Shown here: positions 25,401-43,500 of the stretch, piece after piece | How positions within the stretch are numbered: the first letter of the stretch is position 1 | Layout of the letters: every line of letters starts with the position of its first letter | DNA from: Membranipora membranacea | Lineage: Eukaryota > Bryozoa > Gymnolaemata > Cheilostomatida > Membraniporidae | Length of the DNA: 60,000 nucleotides | Direction of reading: 5' to 3' | NCBI GenBank assembly: GCA_914767715.1 | Contig: OU612065.1 | Location: 4,094,001 to 4,154,000, forward strand | Program-made: the position numbers and the translations under genes | The notes under the pieces: generated by a model | The model's database searches: none | The model's input: the letters and a program-made list of their open reading frames with translations, nothing else | Told to the model about the DNA's origin: nothing

Positions 25401-28400
25401 AATATATAAACTGTACAGATGTCACAGAATATAAAGCCCATCACAGATACGGCAACTCCAGTGTCTCACTCACACGGTATAACGGCCCGCATAATACAAC
25501 AACACTTATACCTAGTGACCCTTCTGAAGTGTCGTTTCATGAATACTGGGATTTACAGAAAACTGTGCCTTTCTTCCTTGTACTGGTGCTATATCCTCTC
25601 ATTCACTTCAAATCTCCGACATTCTTCACAAAGTTCAACGCTGTCGGTAAGACTTTATTCCTTCCAGGAAATGAGAAGAAGTGATATATTTATTTGTCTT
25701 TGAATGAAGGATGTGAGCAGTTTTTCTGTAAGATTGTTGTCAGATGTTTATGCATATTTGTGATTCAATTTGTCTGTCAGATTCAGCTCAAAAAACACTG
25801 TGGAAATTTCATATTTATTATTTTTAAAATTTAGGTACGATCTCTGTTATATATCTGCTGGGATTCGTGACATACAAGTCGATTATCTGGGGAGTCCATC
25901 TGGACTTCAGTAAGGTACCTGGCTCATGTGAGTACATAAATAAAAGTATAATATAACAGTATATAAAGTACTCAGTATCTACCCACTTGGCTTGACCGCA
26001 TATCTCGTGTTATCTTGTTTGATCACATTGTTGTCACACGATAACCCTCTGATTATTGGCGATAACTAAATAATACAGTACCGTGAATGATGTAGCTCCT
26101 CTCCTACTTGGAAGCTATCAAATAATTATGACAGAGTTCGGGTTTTAAAATGTTTTGTAGCAAATGAACAAAATGATCAAATCATTTTACATCAATAATG
26201 TAATGCTGAACAAACGTAAATCCAGATGATCTCAAGAATTATTCTCCCACATCCATATAGAGCTGTCCTTGTTCCTTTATTTAGTGTGAGGTTATTCTCT
26301 TTCTCAACCAGTCGTAGTCATATGTTAAATTTAAAGGATATTTACTTTAAATGAAGATCAAATAACGCTCACTCGTGAAAATGCATGCAGGACTAATAAG
26401 ATGCACCAGTGCGCATATTTATCTTTTGATGCTGGTTTGTCAATCATATTGAAATGTGCAAATTTCATTTTTCTATGTCCTTTCTGATCTGATGATGTAT
26501 AGTTTTACAATGTGCAAAATGTTCTTAGATCTGGCTGGAGAATAATGTGATTCTCCAGTTTTACAGACTTTGTATCAGGGTGATCGGAAGTATCATGAAG
26601 TTACAAACAAGTTCTTCATATCATTATAGATGTAGAATCAAGTTTCCCGGCGTTAACTGGAGTACTGTGTTTGGCTTATTTCATTCACAACTGCGTCCTG
26701 TCCATTGTGCGGAACCAAGCAAAACCTGAAAACAATGTAAGTGATCATCTGAGAGACTCCCTTTATGTGAATGTAATTTATGAATTTGAACCCATTTATA
26801 CGGGGTGTGATACGTCCAATTCATTTTGATTTACCCCTTACTCACAAACTCAATCCCGTTTATGTCAGAAAGAAGAGATTGAAACAAACTTTTTTAACGG
26901 GATTGTATTGAATCCACAGAACCATTCTAAACCGGTCTGACAAGTGGGTCACTTCGGGTGATATCAACTTCATTACAGTCATGATATGTCTGAACAAATA
27001 AACATTATGAATTAATGGACGCTAGTTTGAAAAGGAAAATATTGCATTCCACATTAAATCATGAATTAAAATTTATTTATTGTTTTTAGAACCGTGACCT
27101 GACGATAGCTTTCATATGTGTATCTATCACATACATGTATGTGGGGATCATGTTTTATATAATGTGGCCTATGTACTCTAAGGTATGCATCGATCAGGTA
27201 AGATTTTGGGCTATACTCATTCTGTTGGCTTTATTTATTCTTTCTTTTCACTTCTGCCTACATGGTAACACACCTTTACTTCACGCATAAAGCTTGTTTA
27301 TTTCATCTTATAAATAGTCAGTTTTCCAACTTGAATTTTAGCAGACGACAAAGTCTGCTCATCATTGATTGTGAATAATCATGAAAAAAGGAATTTATGC
27401 CGACAGGATTGTATTAGAACATAGAATATTACTGATGATATCGTAATTAGAGAGTTGTCCACTCTTGATTCACAGAACTTGAGTGTATATTGTTTGACAG
27501 TCTGATAACTTTCGACTGTAAGTTGCCCCTTGAAATTATGGGTAATTATGTTGAATGTTGAATAACCAAAAGGTTGATTTGTAATTTTATCTAATAAATT
27601 TGTTGTAGAACTTGCTGAATAACTTCTCAACAGGAGATCCGCTCGCGTTTGTAGCCAGGATATTTTTATTCATACAGATGTTGACAGTTTTCCCATTGTT
27701 ATTGTATGTAATGAGGATACAAGTGATGCATGCAATCTTTAACTCCATATGGCCAAGGTGAGTAGAAATAACAAATCGCAGTAAGTCGTATCAAGAACAA
27801 AGTGTTCCAGCTCGAAAATGCCAGGCAACTAAGTTAGGTTTGACTTATCAAACAAGTGCGGAAGATGCGATGCTAATACATTTATTGCTGACCCTAAAGG
27901 GATTTTATTTTCAGTCATCAATGTATGTCTGTATGTTGTATTTTGTAGCTGGAAGCATGTAGTTGTCCTCAACACGGTGGTTGTTGGAATCTGTTTAATA
28001 TTTGCAAGATTTTTCCCCCAGATTGGCTCCATCATCAGGTAAGTTAGTATATAACTTTACTCACGTTTATTGAGTCACCTGTTCTCTATGTTGGGTAGGG
28101 AATGATGTAAGTCACCATATCCAGATCTGTACTATCCATGTATAGGCGACAGGTACACACAGTGCTCACAATGCCAATTTTCTATACGTATTTAGTCAAG
28201 TCGCGAGCACGTTCTGATTTTGAGCACCAACTACTGAGAGTTGAGTAGTGTGCAGTACCTGGTCTGTAAGTTATTGTTTTATGGTTGCTGTAGTGACCTG
28301 ATTAGTCATGTCTGGGGAGCAGCTGATGAGTAATGAGTAGTATTCAGTATGCAACATGTTGTTTGAACCTCAGATAACATAGGCAGGTGCTGAACTGCAT

Positions 28401-28785
28401 GTGATATCATAGCTTACATGTGTTCATGCTACTCCGCCAATCACAGTTTCGAATACATGGATTGTGGTCTGGAAAACACATTGATCTGTCACTTATGCTG
28501 CTATAGTTTTCTTCCAGCAACTGGAACCTATCACAACCTGACTTGTGTCTTTTTTTTAAACTCCACTCTTATTACTAAAGGAATAAAATGTCATGTGACC
28601 TTCTTCTTCTTCAATACAGGTACACAGGAGCTATCTGTGCCTTAGTGTACGCTTTTTTTCTACCCTGTACAACCTACATGCTGTCTGAGAAGAAAGAAGG
28701 GCGGCTGACTATCACCAAAATAATCATACATGTCAGCCTTATTATGGTCGGTCTTGCTAACTTCATTGCTCAATTTTTAATTTAA
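22433..28785 (+). CDS. SLC38A9: SLC38A9 lysosomal amino acid transporter/arginine sensor, 13 exons, 554 aa
   Basis: AAAP-family lysosomal membrane protein that senses luminal arginine and signals through Ragulator-Rag to mTORC1. Exons: 22433-22536, 23029-23152, 23335-23420, 23601-23758, 23919-24086, 24473-24538, 25401-25646, 25835-25927, 26630-26736, 27090-27197, 27609-27757, 27949-28038, 28620-28785. Phase closes throughout (1665 nt; human protein 561 aa). The cytosolic N-tail is ~100 residues with YYSRL (64-68) and IPDHVVP (78-84). Transmembrane segment 1 carries [16 protein letters not shown] luminal loop holds sequons NCT, NSS and NTT, then [15 protein letters not shown] and [34 protein letters not shown], and a C-terminus [10 protein letters not shown]. 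The start is preceded by an in-frame TAA at 22415-22417. The methionine at 23036 begins a good-looking frame but is internal, because exon 1 joins it in phase. Two consecutive possible donors occur around 27181-27197; the longer exon keeps the family residues VCIDQ. Confidence 0.96.
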
Positions 28786-31700
28786 ATTAATCCATAAGAG
28801 GTAGAGTTCAACTCTTATATAAATATATCACACTTCGCATTATTCCATGAGTATTTTCCATGACCTTACGCCCAAGCTGCTATGCAGCTCTAACTGGTAA
28901 TGAGGTGGTCAGTAGGGATGTCAAACTTTAGATTCTTGAGTACAAGGACCAATTTATGTAAAGGAGACTCAGGATATTATATACTTGGATGGTCTTTCTC
29001 ATTGTGACTTGAAAATATGCATAAGATTTTTTTATTATTATTATTGTCACTAAGTCAGATTAAGTCAGACTAAAATGATCGTCAGAATCAATTTAAAAGT
29101 CATGAGTTTGATTCAGTTTGAGAACATCCTCGAGTCGCTAATAGCTCTCAATTTTACACAATATATTACCTTCATTATCTTGATTATTTCTGTCCTCAAT
29201 CTGTTAATATACAAATTATTTTTTCTACTCATACTGGATATTCATGCCCTCCATTTTGGATGATATTGTTGCCATGATATTATAACGACTATTTTTGCTC
29301 AAAATCATAATATTACTATTTGCAGACAATGTGCAATGAGCTCTGGTAATCATGTTGCAGGTTCACATCCCATTGAGGTCTGTTATTTTTAAAATAGAAT
29401 ACTACTACTGCTATAGAAGAGTTATCCTCTCAATTTCACGGGCCTGAGATCCATGAATAATTAAGACTAGTGAAAAAGGTTGGAGTTGTACCCTCCGCGA
29501 ATTAGGAGCCCGCGAAGTATTAAGGTCAGTAGGGTATATAAATTATTCAGACAACCATATTTTATTGAAAATAAACCAATTGTGCCAAAGAATTAGGTGT
29601 GTTTAATCATTTTTACCACTTGCTCAATCTTTATTTTATTAGGAAAGTAGATTTGATTTGGTCCCAAGGCTTGCAACGACACTTAGCTACAAAGAGGTAG
29701 CTGCCACTAAATGAAACACCTAATATCTGGTTCCATTCGAGAAAATTATTCAAGACTTGCATACTCTGCCAGATTTATCGCAGTAAAACTACATTCTGGT
29801 TTTTCTTGTGAGTCAAAGAATGATTCCAATCTATATGTTTTAGTCCTATAGCTTCAGCCACTAACAGCAGTAAAAAACAGTAGTGACGTGCATTCAAAAA
29901 TATCTGATTGTCATGAAATATTCTGTTATACTGATATTCCACTATAAATTGTCAGAGTGAGGCTGGGGGGAGGTTCAATCAGAAAGCGCTATATTGTCCC
30001 TTGGCGGTTGAAATATAGAGGCCTGCGACAGATTCCAAGATTGTACACTGGTTGACTGATCTACGTCTTCTGAGTAAACACATTGGGAACAAATTTGCCT
30101 GATAAAGATGCAAAAAGCTGATTGAAAATGTCAACTCAGAATATTATTTGCGGTTACGATGATATATTATTTTATCGAAAATGAGGACAAAAGGCTGGTA
30201 TTATTGAGGTGGACGACTGAGTCCAATTCAGTGCTAGAAACTTAAAAATGGGTGAAATTGAGTTTGTCGTAGAGATCAAGTCCATCATAAATGTGCAGGC
30301 GGTAAGGTTCATCAACATTTCCTGCATGTACTATGGTAAAAAAATGTGGCTCCTAATCCAAAACATTTGCAAATGTGCACCATGCTACCCTACATTCAAC
30401 TGTTATCCTCCACGGCATTGTGGATGCCGCAAATCAGTCCGAAGCACATGTAATGTTGCCACAGAAGCACTCTACTGCCCATCTCACCAGATCAATATCA
30501 ACCATTGCCAGAAGCTTGTTCAGTGAGTCTACGGTATTTACTTTAGCACAAGGCATCTACCAACAGATAATCAACAGATGCAGGTTTTTATATCATTTGT
30601 CACCACACCCAACAAAACACCATTATTGAAGAAGTAAAAACTGGTCAAGAGAAACAACAAAGCGTCAGATTATCTCGAAATGTCAATCAAGCACTGCAGG
30701 AATGTGCCAAACAAAGCCAAGCTTATCCAATATTTCATGAATGATACGCTTGTATTGACTGCTTTGGTCTCACTGTCCTGCTGCTGTATTTTCAGCTCAT
30801 TCAGCTGCTTCTATCACCGCCTCGCTGGAATCTGTACAACCTTTTTTGATACGCCTCATTAATTTAGTGAAACATGACTGCTTGACAGGTGACATGGAGT
30901 TCTTACGTTCCAACGTTTGCCGTGATATCATTTTGTTTTGCGCAGCTCTTGGTTACTCATGTGAGGTAGTTGCTTGCTCAGATAATAAGAGTAAGCAACT
31001 CCTTAAAATTGAAATTATGTACGAAAACATGGTCCTAGTTTGCAAGTATAATACCATCCCAGCGACGAAAATGTTAAGGTGAATTTGCAATCGATGTTTT
31101 AGGGTTTCGAGTTATTGGCAAAGCAATTCTAGTCAGTCTGTATGAACAATGTTATTGCTTTGTGTGGGGGTACACTGAGAACATTTTTGAAGTCATCCCA
31201 TAGTAAACAATGTGAAAGAGCATAAACAGTCCATCATTTTGAGGGGTCTAACATTAAGTATAACTTAGTCTGAGCCCCCAAAACTTTTGCCCCTCGCCCT
31301 TGCATGTAAAGGTATCTGCCCTTTGTATGTGAGAAGTCCAAGACAAACTTGTATAGCCAAAATGATTGCCCGTCTGTAGATACGTCTATGATGGTCTTAT
31401 GGTGAAAATGATTTTTAAAGGGCAACCATGGTTTCGCAGCAATGCATTAATGGGTAGCAAATAATGTGCTGGGCAGCATCAGCTTTGTGCATTACGCGAT
31501 GCAAAACTCAAAGTAGTTGCTGACTCTAAGCTGGCTAACACTTCAGTTTAGGGGAGGTTCCAAGACTTTGCTGTAATAATTATAGAGCACAGGCTAAATA
31601 ATAACAGGAACAGGAAACTGCTATGTGGTATTCTCTTTTAGCTGAGTTTGAGTGCCTGATGGAAGAAATGTTTCACAAGAATTCTGGCTGAATAATCATC

Positions 31701-32686
31701 CGAATTATATTTTGTCTTTTTCTCCATGCAGAAGGTGCAATCTGCTATTAATCAATGGCCATCAATGAGAAGTTGTTTGAAACCTTGGTTGCACTTTAAG
31801 CAAAATTGTAGAAGGTTGGTGTGTAAGTCCCAATGAGAGAACATTATGGGAGTACTTTATTACTCTTTGGTCCCTCACCTTTGATCCGATTTGAATCATT
31901 ACAAATCTTATATGGTCATACATTATAATAAACTGAAACATTATGATCAACTCAATATCGCTGAATAAACATCACCTGATTTTAAATTTCTTGCAATTAA
32001 TTTGAATATGTCATCCACTTTGATAACAAGTAAATGTAATGGTTGGCTGGCATAACAGCAAACAAATTTTTCCTTACAAAAACAAAATCTTAATGAACAT
32101 TCTGGACGGTCGGAACAGCAGTAATCTCGCTATAGGTGGATCAGAGAAGGATTGCACTAATAATCTGGACTGTATGTTCAAAATGTATTTAATTTTATTA
32201 GGATTGCTTTACTGAGAAACAGAATGTGTATATGAGACTGAAACTAACTACACACATTTTAATGTATAAACCAACTTTTCCTTACAAAAATAAAATCTTA
32301 ATGAAAATCAACAAATTATGAAATACAGAACATAAACTGTCTAATCCCCATATTCAAACCTGTTTAAATGTTAGAAGAACGGATAGTAACACATAAGGCA
32401 GAAGCGGACTGCGTCACTAACAATCAACATCAATGGTTAGACTGTAGTTGAATGGCACTTGCTGTGGTTGACGTCGTGTGATGTGAACATGTTCCACAAC
32501 AAAATTTTATAGTCTCTCCAAATGAGCTGTTTAAAATCAAAATGTTTGATTGACCAGCTGTTGTAGCTATGTAATGAAATATTTAATATAATATTATAGA
32601 ACAAGTTTCTTGAACCTTTTAAGATAACTTATCAACGTTTTTTTTTGACTAGGAAGAGGTTCAGGGTTCAGACCTTTTTCTATTCT
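28786..32686. other. Gene-poor intergenic region
   Basis: It lies between the convergent ends of SLC38A9 (+) and UBE2W (-). The 3' UTRs of both must lie here. Several open frames between 30240 and 31085 on the plus strand overlap in different frames, show no recognised domain, and may be remnants of a decayed element. No RNA gene or clear repeat was seen. Confidence 0.4.
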
Positions 32687-37216
<4,530 letters not shown>

Positions 37217-37589
37217 AAAGCGCTTAGACACCTTTGGTTGTATATATAATCTATATATCACACTGCGTGATGGGCTGTCTGACACTAGTCCTCAGAGCCT
37301 CACCAGAGAGAATTAGTTTATTTCAATCCATCCGTAGATGTTTGACCTGAAGTTGATTGTCAGTCTCTGTTTTCTCAAACACTAACTATATATTGCTAAA
37401 GGAAAAAAAGAAATTTAGCTATTTTAAATGCAGGTTTTATTTAACAGCACATGCAAGTCTTAGAACCTATGATCATGCTAATTTTGGCTAGTATTGATCC
37501 TATATATCCCACTGACTTAAATCCTAGGTTAAGTTCATTTTGAAACATCTTTATTTTTGCAGTGTCTACATCAGATAACCGCCGAATGT

Positions 37590-38000
37590 CTGCATGGCAT
37601 CCGGTGGTTGTCGAATAAGCATTTGGTTGGCACTCGGACAAGCGCCAGATGCCAATTAGGCATCCTGTTGTTTAAAACGCGTCCGGACAGAAATTTGACA
37701 GAAGCGGATGGGTTTATAATAGAGGAGGATTGGTTGGAGACACTCATCATCAGATCAACAAACCCATCCAGATGCCCGAGTGCCAACCGGATGCCAATTT
37801 GGCAAGCCACGTGGTCATCCAGCGGTTGTTTAATAGGCATCCGGATGGGTTTGAGACAGTCACATTTTGAGAATGATAAAAGGTGAAATGGATGGCCAGT
37901 TAGCACTGCCGGATGGGTATTTGTCATAATCGCCCTTTTACAGAGATATATGGCAGATGGCCGTTTACCGGACACTATTTTAACACAACACGCATCACCT
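37590..38000. repeat. Dispersed ~400-bp repeat, copy 1, with internal inverted arms
   Basis: It contains TTGGTTGGCACTCGG against CCGAGTGCCAACC, and repeated GCATCCGG/GGATGCC words, that pair 37590-37660 with about 37770-37855. The right part (AGGTGAAATG, GCACTGCCGGATGGGTATTT, GCCCTTTTACAG, GATGGCCGTTTACCG) is shared with 46790-47255. The open frame on the minus strand through this region is repeat-derived. Confidence 0.75.
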
Positions 38001-38324
38001 ATTATGACCATAGGCCTACTCTTTGGGCAAATTCTATGTCTATTTCCTTATTGACAGGTCTAATTAGCCAAATGTATTGGCTCTGATATGATTGGCTGTT
38101 GAGTCGGAAAGCCAATCGGAGCCGACACATTGGCAAAGTCTCATTTACGATAACCGCTGTTGGGTTATGTCTATCAAAGAGACCACAGACTAGGAATTCA
38201 TGCAGGGGATTGACGGTGAATCCAAAGACAGTGGTTCTTATCATACGAGTGTGTGTGTATATTTGGACTTCTGTTCTTCGTTCAAGTTCAATGGCTGGGT
38301 GCCCCAGTAGATGAGATCTCTCAG

Positions 38325-38425
38325 CAGGGGCACACCATCACAGGGGAACACCACCACAAGGGTACACGACCACGGGGCACCCGACCACTGGGGCACAGGA
38401 CACGACCACTTGGGGCACTTGACCA
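38325..38425. repeat. Short degenerate tandem repeat of GGGGCAC/CGACCAC words
   Basis: The words GGGGCAC, CACCACCAC, ACGACCAC and TTGGGGCACTTGACCACTG recur about every 14-17 bases in a degenerate array. It has no coding meaning, although frames stay open through it. Confidence 0.6.
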
Positions 38426-38749
38426 CTGCACTGGGCTTGAAACAGCAACAGAAAGCCTGTGTTCAGCTTTGATGTGTACCACATATAAATCCCACAGATC
38501 AACTCCAAAACATTGGTCTCTCAGTATGTGGCAATATATTTTCTTTCTTGTTGAACTCAAATACATGGTGTTGGTTGGGGCAATGAAACATTGCCAGAGA
38601 CTGAGAGACCCATGGTTTCGTTTCGTACCCAGTAATGCTCAACTTCAATTTCTGAGGACTATGAGCATGTGCCAGTCCGCATCCGTTAATTGTTCCAGGT
38701 CGGCTAGGGTGAATGGCCCGCGACAGCCAAGTCAGGTAATACTAGACAA

Positions 38750-38841
38750 ACAGTGCTCCCCGGTGGGGCTCGAACCCAGGACCATCTGCTCCTAAGTCAC
38801 ACGCCTCGCCCTCTAGCACTGGACTGAGCTATCCCTGATCC
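38750..38841 (-). repeat. tRNA-derived SINE head
   Basis: On the minus strand: GGGATAGCTCAGTCCAG (A-box-like, from about 38836 down), then GGGTTCGAGCCCC (B box, about 38765-38777), followed by ACCGGGGAGCACTG. A-to-B spacing is tRNA-like, but the acceptor and anticodon arms do not pair as a full tRNA. Only the head is clear. Confidence 0.65.
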
Positions 38842-40547
38842 CAGGGTTTGGATAGACCTGTGATACATTCATAAAAAACACTTTATTTATCACTACCAGC
38901 TCTAGCCAAAGATAGATAATATTAGAGACCTGGATAGCTTTTGGGTTTGCATTGAATGAACTGATTGTTTCAGTCGATGATATAATTTACCCAGTTTTGA
39001 TTGTTTATGAAATATATGATGATAATAATAATGACACAAAGTATACTACTTCTAGTAGTCCAAGTGACCCATAAAATTTCCAAAGTCATAGATAATCTAT
39101 CATACTACCTAATCAACGAGGGATTTTTTATCTGATCTTCTCATTGATCTAATATGTTCTTGGTCTTATTGGATTGATTGCTTTTTCATGAGCTGGCTGG
39201 AAATTAGAAAATGAGTTTATTTTCTTATAGCCTTGACCTTGATAAGTTTAATTTGTCAAGGGAAGACAAAGAATAAAAAGACAAGGAAAGCAAGTGAGGA
39301 CAACCATTCTGCTTGCAGGATAGCCTTGTGACGGTAATACACCTGTAACATTGAATTCCATATCTGGAATAGCATCATTAGCTTTCTTTTGCAAAACAAA
39401 GGGCTTGCAAAAATAGCCAGTCCCTAGTAGCAATCTAGAAATGCCCTAATCATCGACACTGTAGGGGTATAATTACTGTTTGCAACATTGTAAACAAGAC
39501 AATTTCTCAGGCTAATTATTCATGCTACTAGGGACAGCCAATCAGATAACAGTCAGATGGGTCCCTGTGTTTAGTGTCCTAACCGTATAACGCTATGATA
39601 CTATTTCCATTCTAAGAGAAGAATCTAATTCAGTGACCTGTAATTACCGTCACAAAAATAAATAAACCTGTAATTACCGTCACAAAAAAAAATAAATGCA
39701 CCCATCTACCGTTGACGAAAGCGGCCACACTTTTCAACAGGAAACCAGATGTTATCATTTTGTTTTTCTTAGCCTAATTCTCCAAAATATATTAGTAACC
39801 GGAACCGGATATTTGGTGTTTGTATTTTCTTTTGTCAAATTATTTCTTTTCTTCTGGAATTTCCAGTCTGTTTCATTTCCATTTACAATCTAAACAATTC
39901 CATTTCTTTTTCCATTCAAGTATAGGGTTTTCAACTTGAACGGATATTGTTTATTTATTGCAGGGAAAAATCATTGAGCAATGTGTAAACTACAGGTTGG
40001 TGTATCTGCTCACTTAATGTAAAGCTTCTCAATTGAGTGGTCTTTTAAGAAATTTCTCTCTAGTCTAGACTACTCATTCTTAGGTACTTGCTGTTGTACT
40101 TGCTCAGTCAGCCAGCTACTACATACTCGGCAGCTCAACCTTATTCCAGCATAACATTGGTAAGCATGCATTCATTGAAGGTGACACATAAGTTGGTTCA
40201 GCCAAGCTGTTACTCCTTGGTTCAGCATATCATCTCACAGCCCACATTACTAGAGGTTGAGGGTTTGACAAAGGCCTACTTGTAGTGTAAAGGGTTGTAT
40301 GAACCTTTGCCAGCATTTTTGTTAGGTCATGAAACTGGCTCCACAACAAGTAAGCCCTAACCTCTCTCATAGCCAGCAAGGTAGCTTGGCACAGTTGCTG
40401 GTAACCTGGTAAAACGGTTATGGTTATGGCCATAGGACAGAGGTGATTGACCTGCATGACTATGGTACACTACAGATTTCACCCGTAACAAAATCCTTGT
40501 AATTCGTTTTCAAAAATCAAACTAGACTTTGTGTTGTATGAATAGCC
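38842..40547. other. Intergenic, upstream of the integrase gene
   Basis: No gene was recognised. It includes the sequence at 39690-39812 that is duplicated in inverse orientation at 58615-58735, and a CTGCTTGCAGGATAGCCTTG word (about 39309) that recurs in direct orientation at about 58921. The promoter of the integrase gene should lie in the last part. Confidence 0.4.
39690..39812. repeat. Outer arm of an inverted segmental duplication
   Basis: ACCGTTGACGAAAGCGGCCA and CAACAGGAAACC are followed by a T-rich stretch and CGGAACCGGAT. The reverse complement of 58615-58735 has the same order with few changes. With the integrase-gene copies this makes a large, decayed inverted duplication (39.7-44.4 kb against 56.0-58.7 kb). 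Confidence 0.75.
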
Positions 40548-43500
40548 ATGGCTGAGGCACGGCTAGATGGAAGGGCTCTGGTAGCTGGAGTGAAGTTCTA
40601 CGGGTGCTGCCACAGATGTCAGGACTGCAAGTACCTCGGTGAAGGAAACATAAATTGCTCATGTGGTCACTCATCATACAGTCATGTAGGTAATCACTGC
40701 ATTGAATCAATGTATTGACAATCAAATCCGTCTCATTCTCATTAAGCTTTTACACAAATGTAATAGCATTACATATTCTAAAATAAGCCTCTTGTAGCTG
40801 TGCGGGAAATGCAATTCTTACCAAAATTGTGACGGACGGACCTGAAACACTTATATTAATTATGACATGCTAGTCCGCATCTGTCAACCACTTGTTTATT
40901 GATATATGACTCCTTTGATCTAGGAAACGCTATCTTCATGCTCGGAGTGTGACTGTATGACATTTTACTCTCCAACTGAAGGCATTGCATCTTGCTATCA
41001 CTGTGGGCACAGCAGCATCAGCCACGAGGATGACAAAGGTAAGGATGGAACAGAATATAATATTTATTCATTTATGTAATTCTTCTTTGAGAGATTGAGT
41101 TGGCTTCTAATCCCATGATAGCTGTACATAATAGTCAAACATCTAATTTTTGACACTTTGTGCTTTAGGTGGTTTCGAGGAAAGGTTTTTGAAGGATGTG
41201 ATGCTAGAGGGGAGAACCCACGCTGACATTGTTAATCTTTATCAACAGCAATTTCACTATGAGATCAGGTGCGATATAAGCTGCTCTAAGCTAGTATACT
41301 ATGAGCATATTCTGGGTGGTAATTATGTTAGGCACTGTTTCATTACTTTTATCGGAGTCAGCTAACTAGCAAAAAAAACTTTAGGAATCAAGTCCTGTCG
41401 AGCATTATCAGATGAAGATTACTCTGTACATATATATGTTTGTTTGTTTCCTAAAAATCCTTTAATCGCAGGGAAGGGGATGCGTCTGTATCTTTGAAAA
41501 CCGTCAACTTTCCTTATAATTGATATCATATTTACGGTTCATACCATTGTTTTCCAACCATATCTACATAGCGAGAGGACATTGCGGAGGAAGTTATGTG
41601 GATACGGTATCAGGAAAACACAACCCTATTCTGATGATTTGATACGACGTTGCATATCGGTAAGCACTTTCGAAGATGCATCAACATGACTATCAACAGG
41701 GAAGGTCTTTGTTCTTATTGATAAGGGCGTGGTATATATTTATTATTTTGTTCCTCTTCACCTTTTACTGCTGGGGTCTGACTGCAATTACTAAACTAAG
41801 CTTGTTACAAAATTGTCAAATGAATTGTAGGAGGAAAACCAAAACGGAACGTTCGGATACCACAGGATTCATATGGCTCTGAGAACAAAGCACAGGCTAT
41901 TTGTCAGCAGGTAATGGCAAAAAACCTGCATTATGTCTATACTTTATCCCATAGAGATTCAAAGCCCCAATGACACCAAGTATCATCTGTAATGAGTTGT
42001 TTCACATGTGACTAGATACGTGAAAGTATAATGTGGAAGAATATTTTTAATTTGATACACTCTAAACAATTGATACACTTGATCCTCTAAGGGTTCAAAC
42101 CTCTGACCAGGCAGGTTTTTTACACTTCTCTGTAAATTCTAGGTTTTATAACTTCGCAGCATAAGATACACGACCATCACTTTACATTCCATCAATTTAC
42201 TTTCAGGACCAGGCGTGATTGTTTCTCATTTTACTAGCACTTTTATTGGCAAAATATATTATAATTTGTGTGGTTCATTATCATTTTTGAAAACTGGAAC
42301 CCTCTACCAATGTTGCTCACGTATTTTAGAGATCGTGTGCATGAAGTCATAACATCTTATGACTGTCCACGCGGCCACGATCCCAAGATGGATTCAAGGA
42401 AGCTTCATACCAAGCAGTTCATCTCCGACGTGAGTGTTCTGTTCTACATGAATATCACAATGTAATTATATACAGAGGGGAAACTTCAATGATAGTAATA
42501 GTGCATCTGGTTTATTCACTGGAGGAAATTCTCACTCTGGTGACTTGTCAATTTCACAAACTGGATAAATTAAAATGCATTTTGTCATGAGGGCTCGCCT
42601 ACACATGATCACGAACTAAGTGATATGAAAATTGCCAACGAGAGATGATGAGTTTTTCGAATCCAAATGCGCATGATTTCCCCCTGGCAACTGAAAACCT
42701 GCAAGCACTATAGCTATCATCAGAGTGTCCCCTCTGTATAACCTTACTCTGTGATGACATGGGACAAAAGGATATAGGCTGAGCTATCGACACACCTAAC
42801 ATAACTAATCATTATCGGTGTGCTACTGATATTCTTTTGTGTAATGTGATCCATTGCTGTGATATTTATCGTTTATTTTATCATGGACTGACAAATATCA
42901 GCTATGGATATGTATGTCACCTAAGTACTCTTGCCTGGTTGCTGTGTGTGGCATTCCAGTATCAACCACATCCCAATCACATTGGGATACTATTGACAAT
43001 AGAATACCACCATCACCACGAACTCGGCAAAGTTCAAGCACATAGTTGTATGCATGTTGAAACTTGTTTTCACAGTTTTGGTTAATTTTCTGTTTATAGG
43101 GCCCAAACTACATTTGGTCAGTAGATGGACATGAGTATCTCGCTCAACCTTATGGTCTCTATATATATGGCATCATCGACACGTTTAGTCGCAAAATAAT
43201 GGCCATCACAGTACTGCAGGACAAGAAGATGGAAACAGTAGCAAAGTGGATGGTAACTGTTCTGTCTCACTATAATTGTGAGTGATTGCAAATAAACTTC
43301 AACGCCATAAGCCACCGCATTTATGTCTCAAACATCAAAATAGAATTTATCATTATTACTTGTTGTGAAAGCTCTCATTTGGTCAAAGCTGGGTGAGGCT
43401 TTACCAAAAAAACGTAGATCTCACACCAAAGTTAAGAGTGCAAGGGTAGAACTACCCTTATTTTGGTTAGCTAATTTCTGCAGAGCAGTGCATAACTTGA

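Noticed and set aside
30248-31082. Cluster of short open frames on the plus strand
   Set aside because: They lie in different frames, with no splice logic connecting them and no family resemblance; at most a decayed element.
37571-38011. 146-codon open frame on the minus strand
   Set aside because: It lies wholly within a dispersed repeat with inverted arms and has no recognisable domain.
38253-38795. 180-codon open frame on the plus strand
   Set aside because: It runs through a degenerate tandem repeat and into a SINE; the composition is repeat-driven and no domain is visible.
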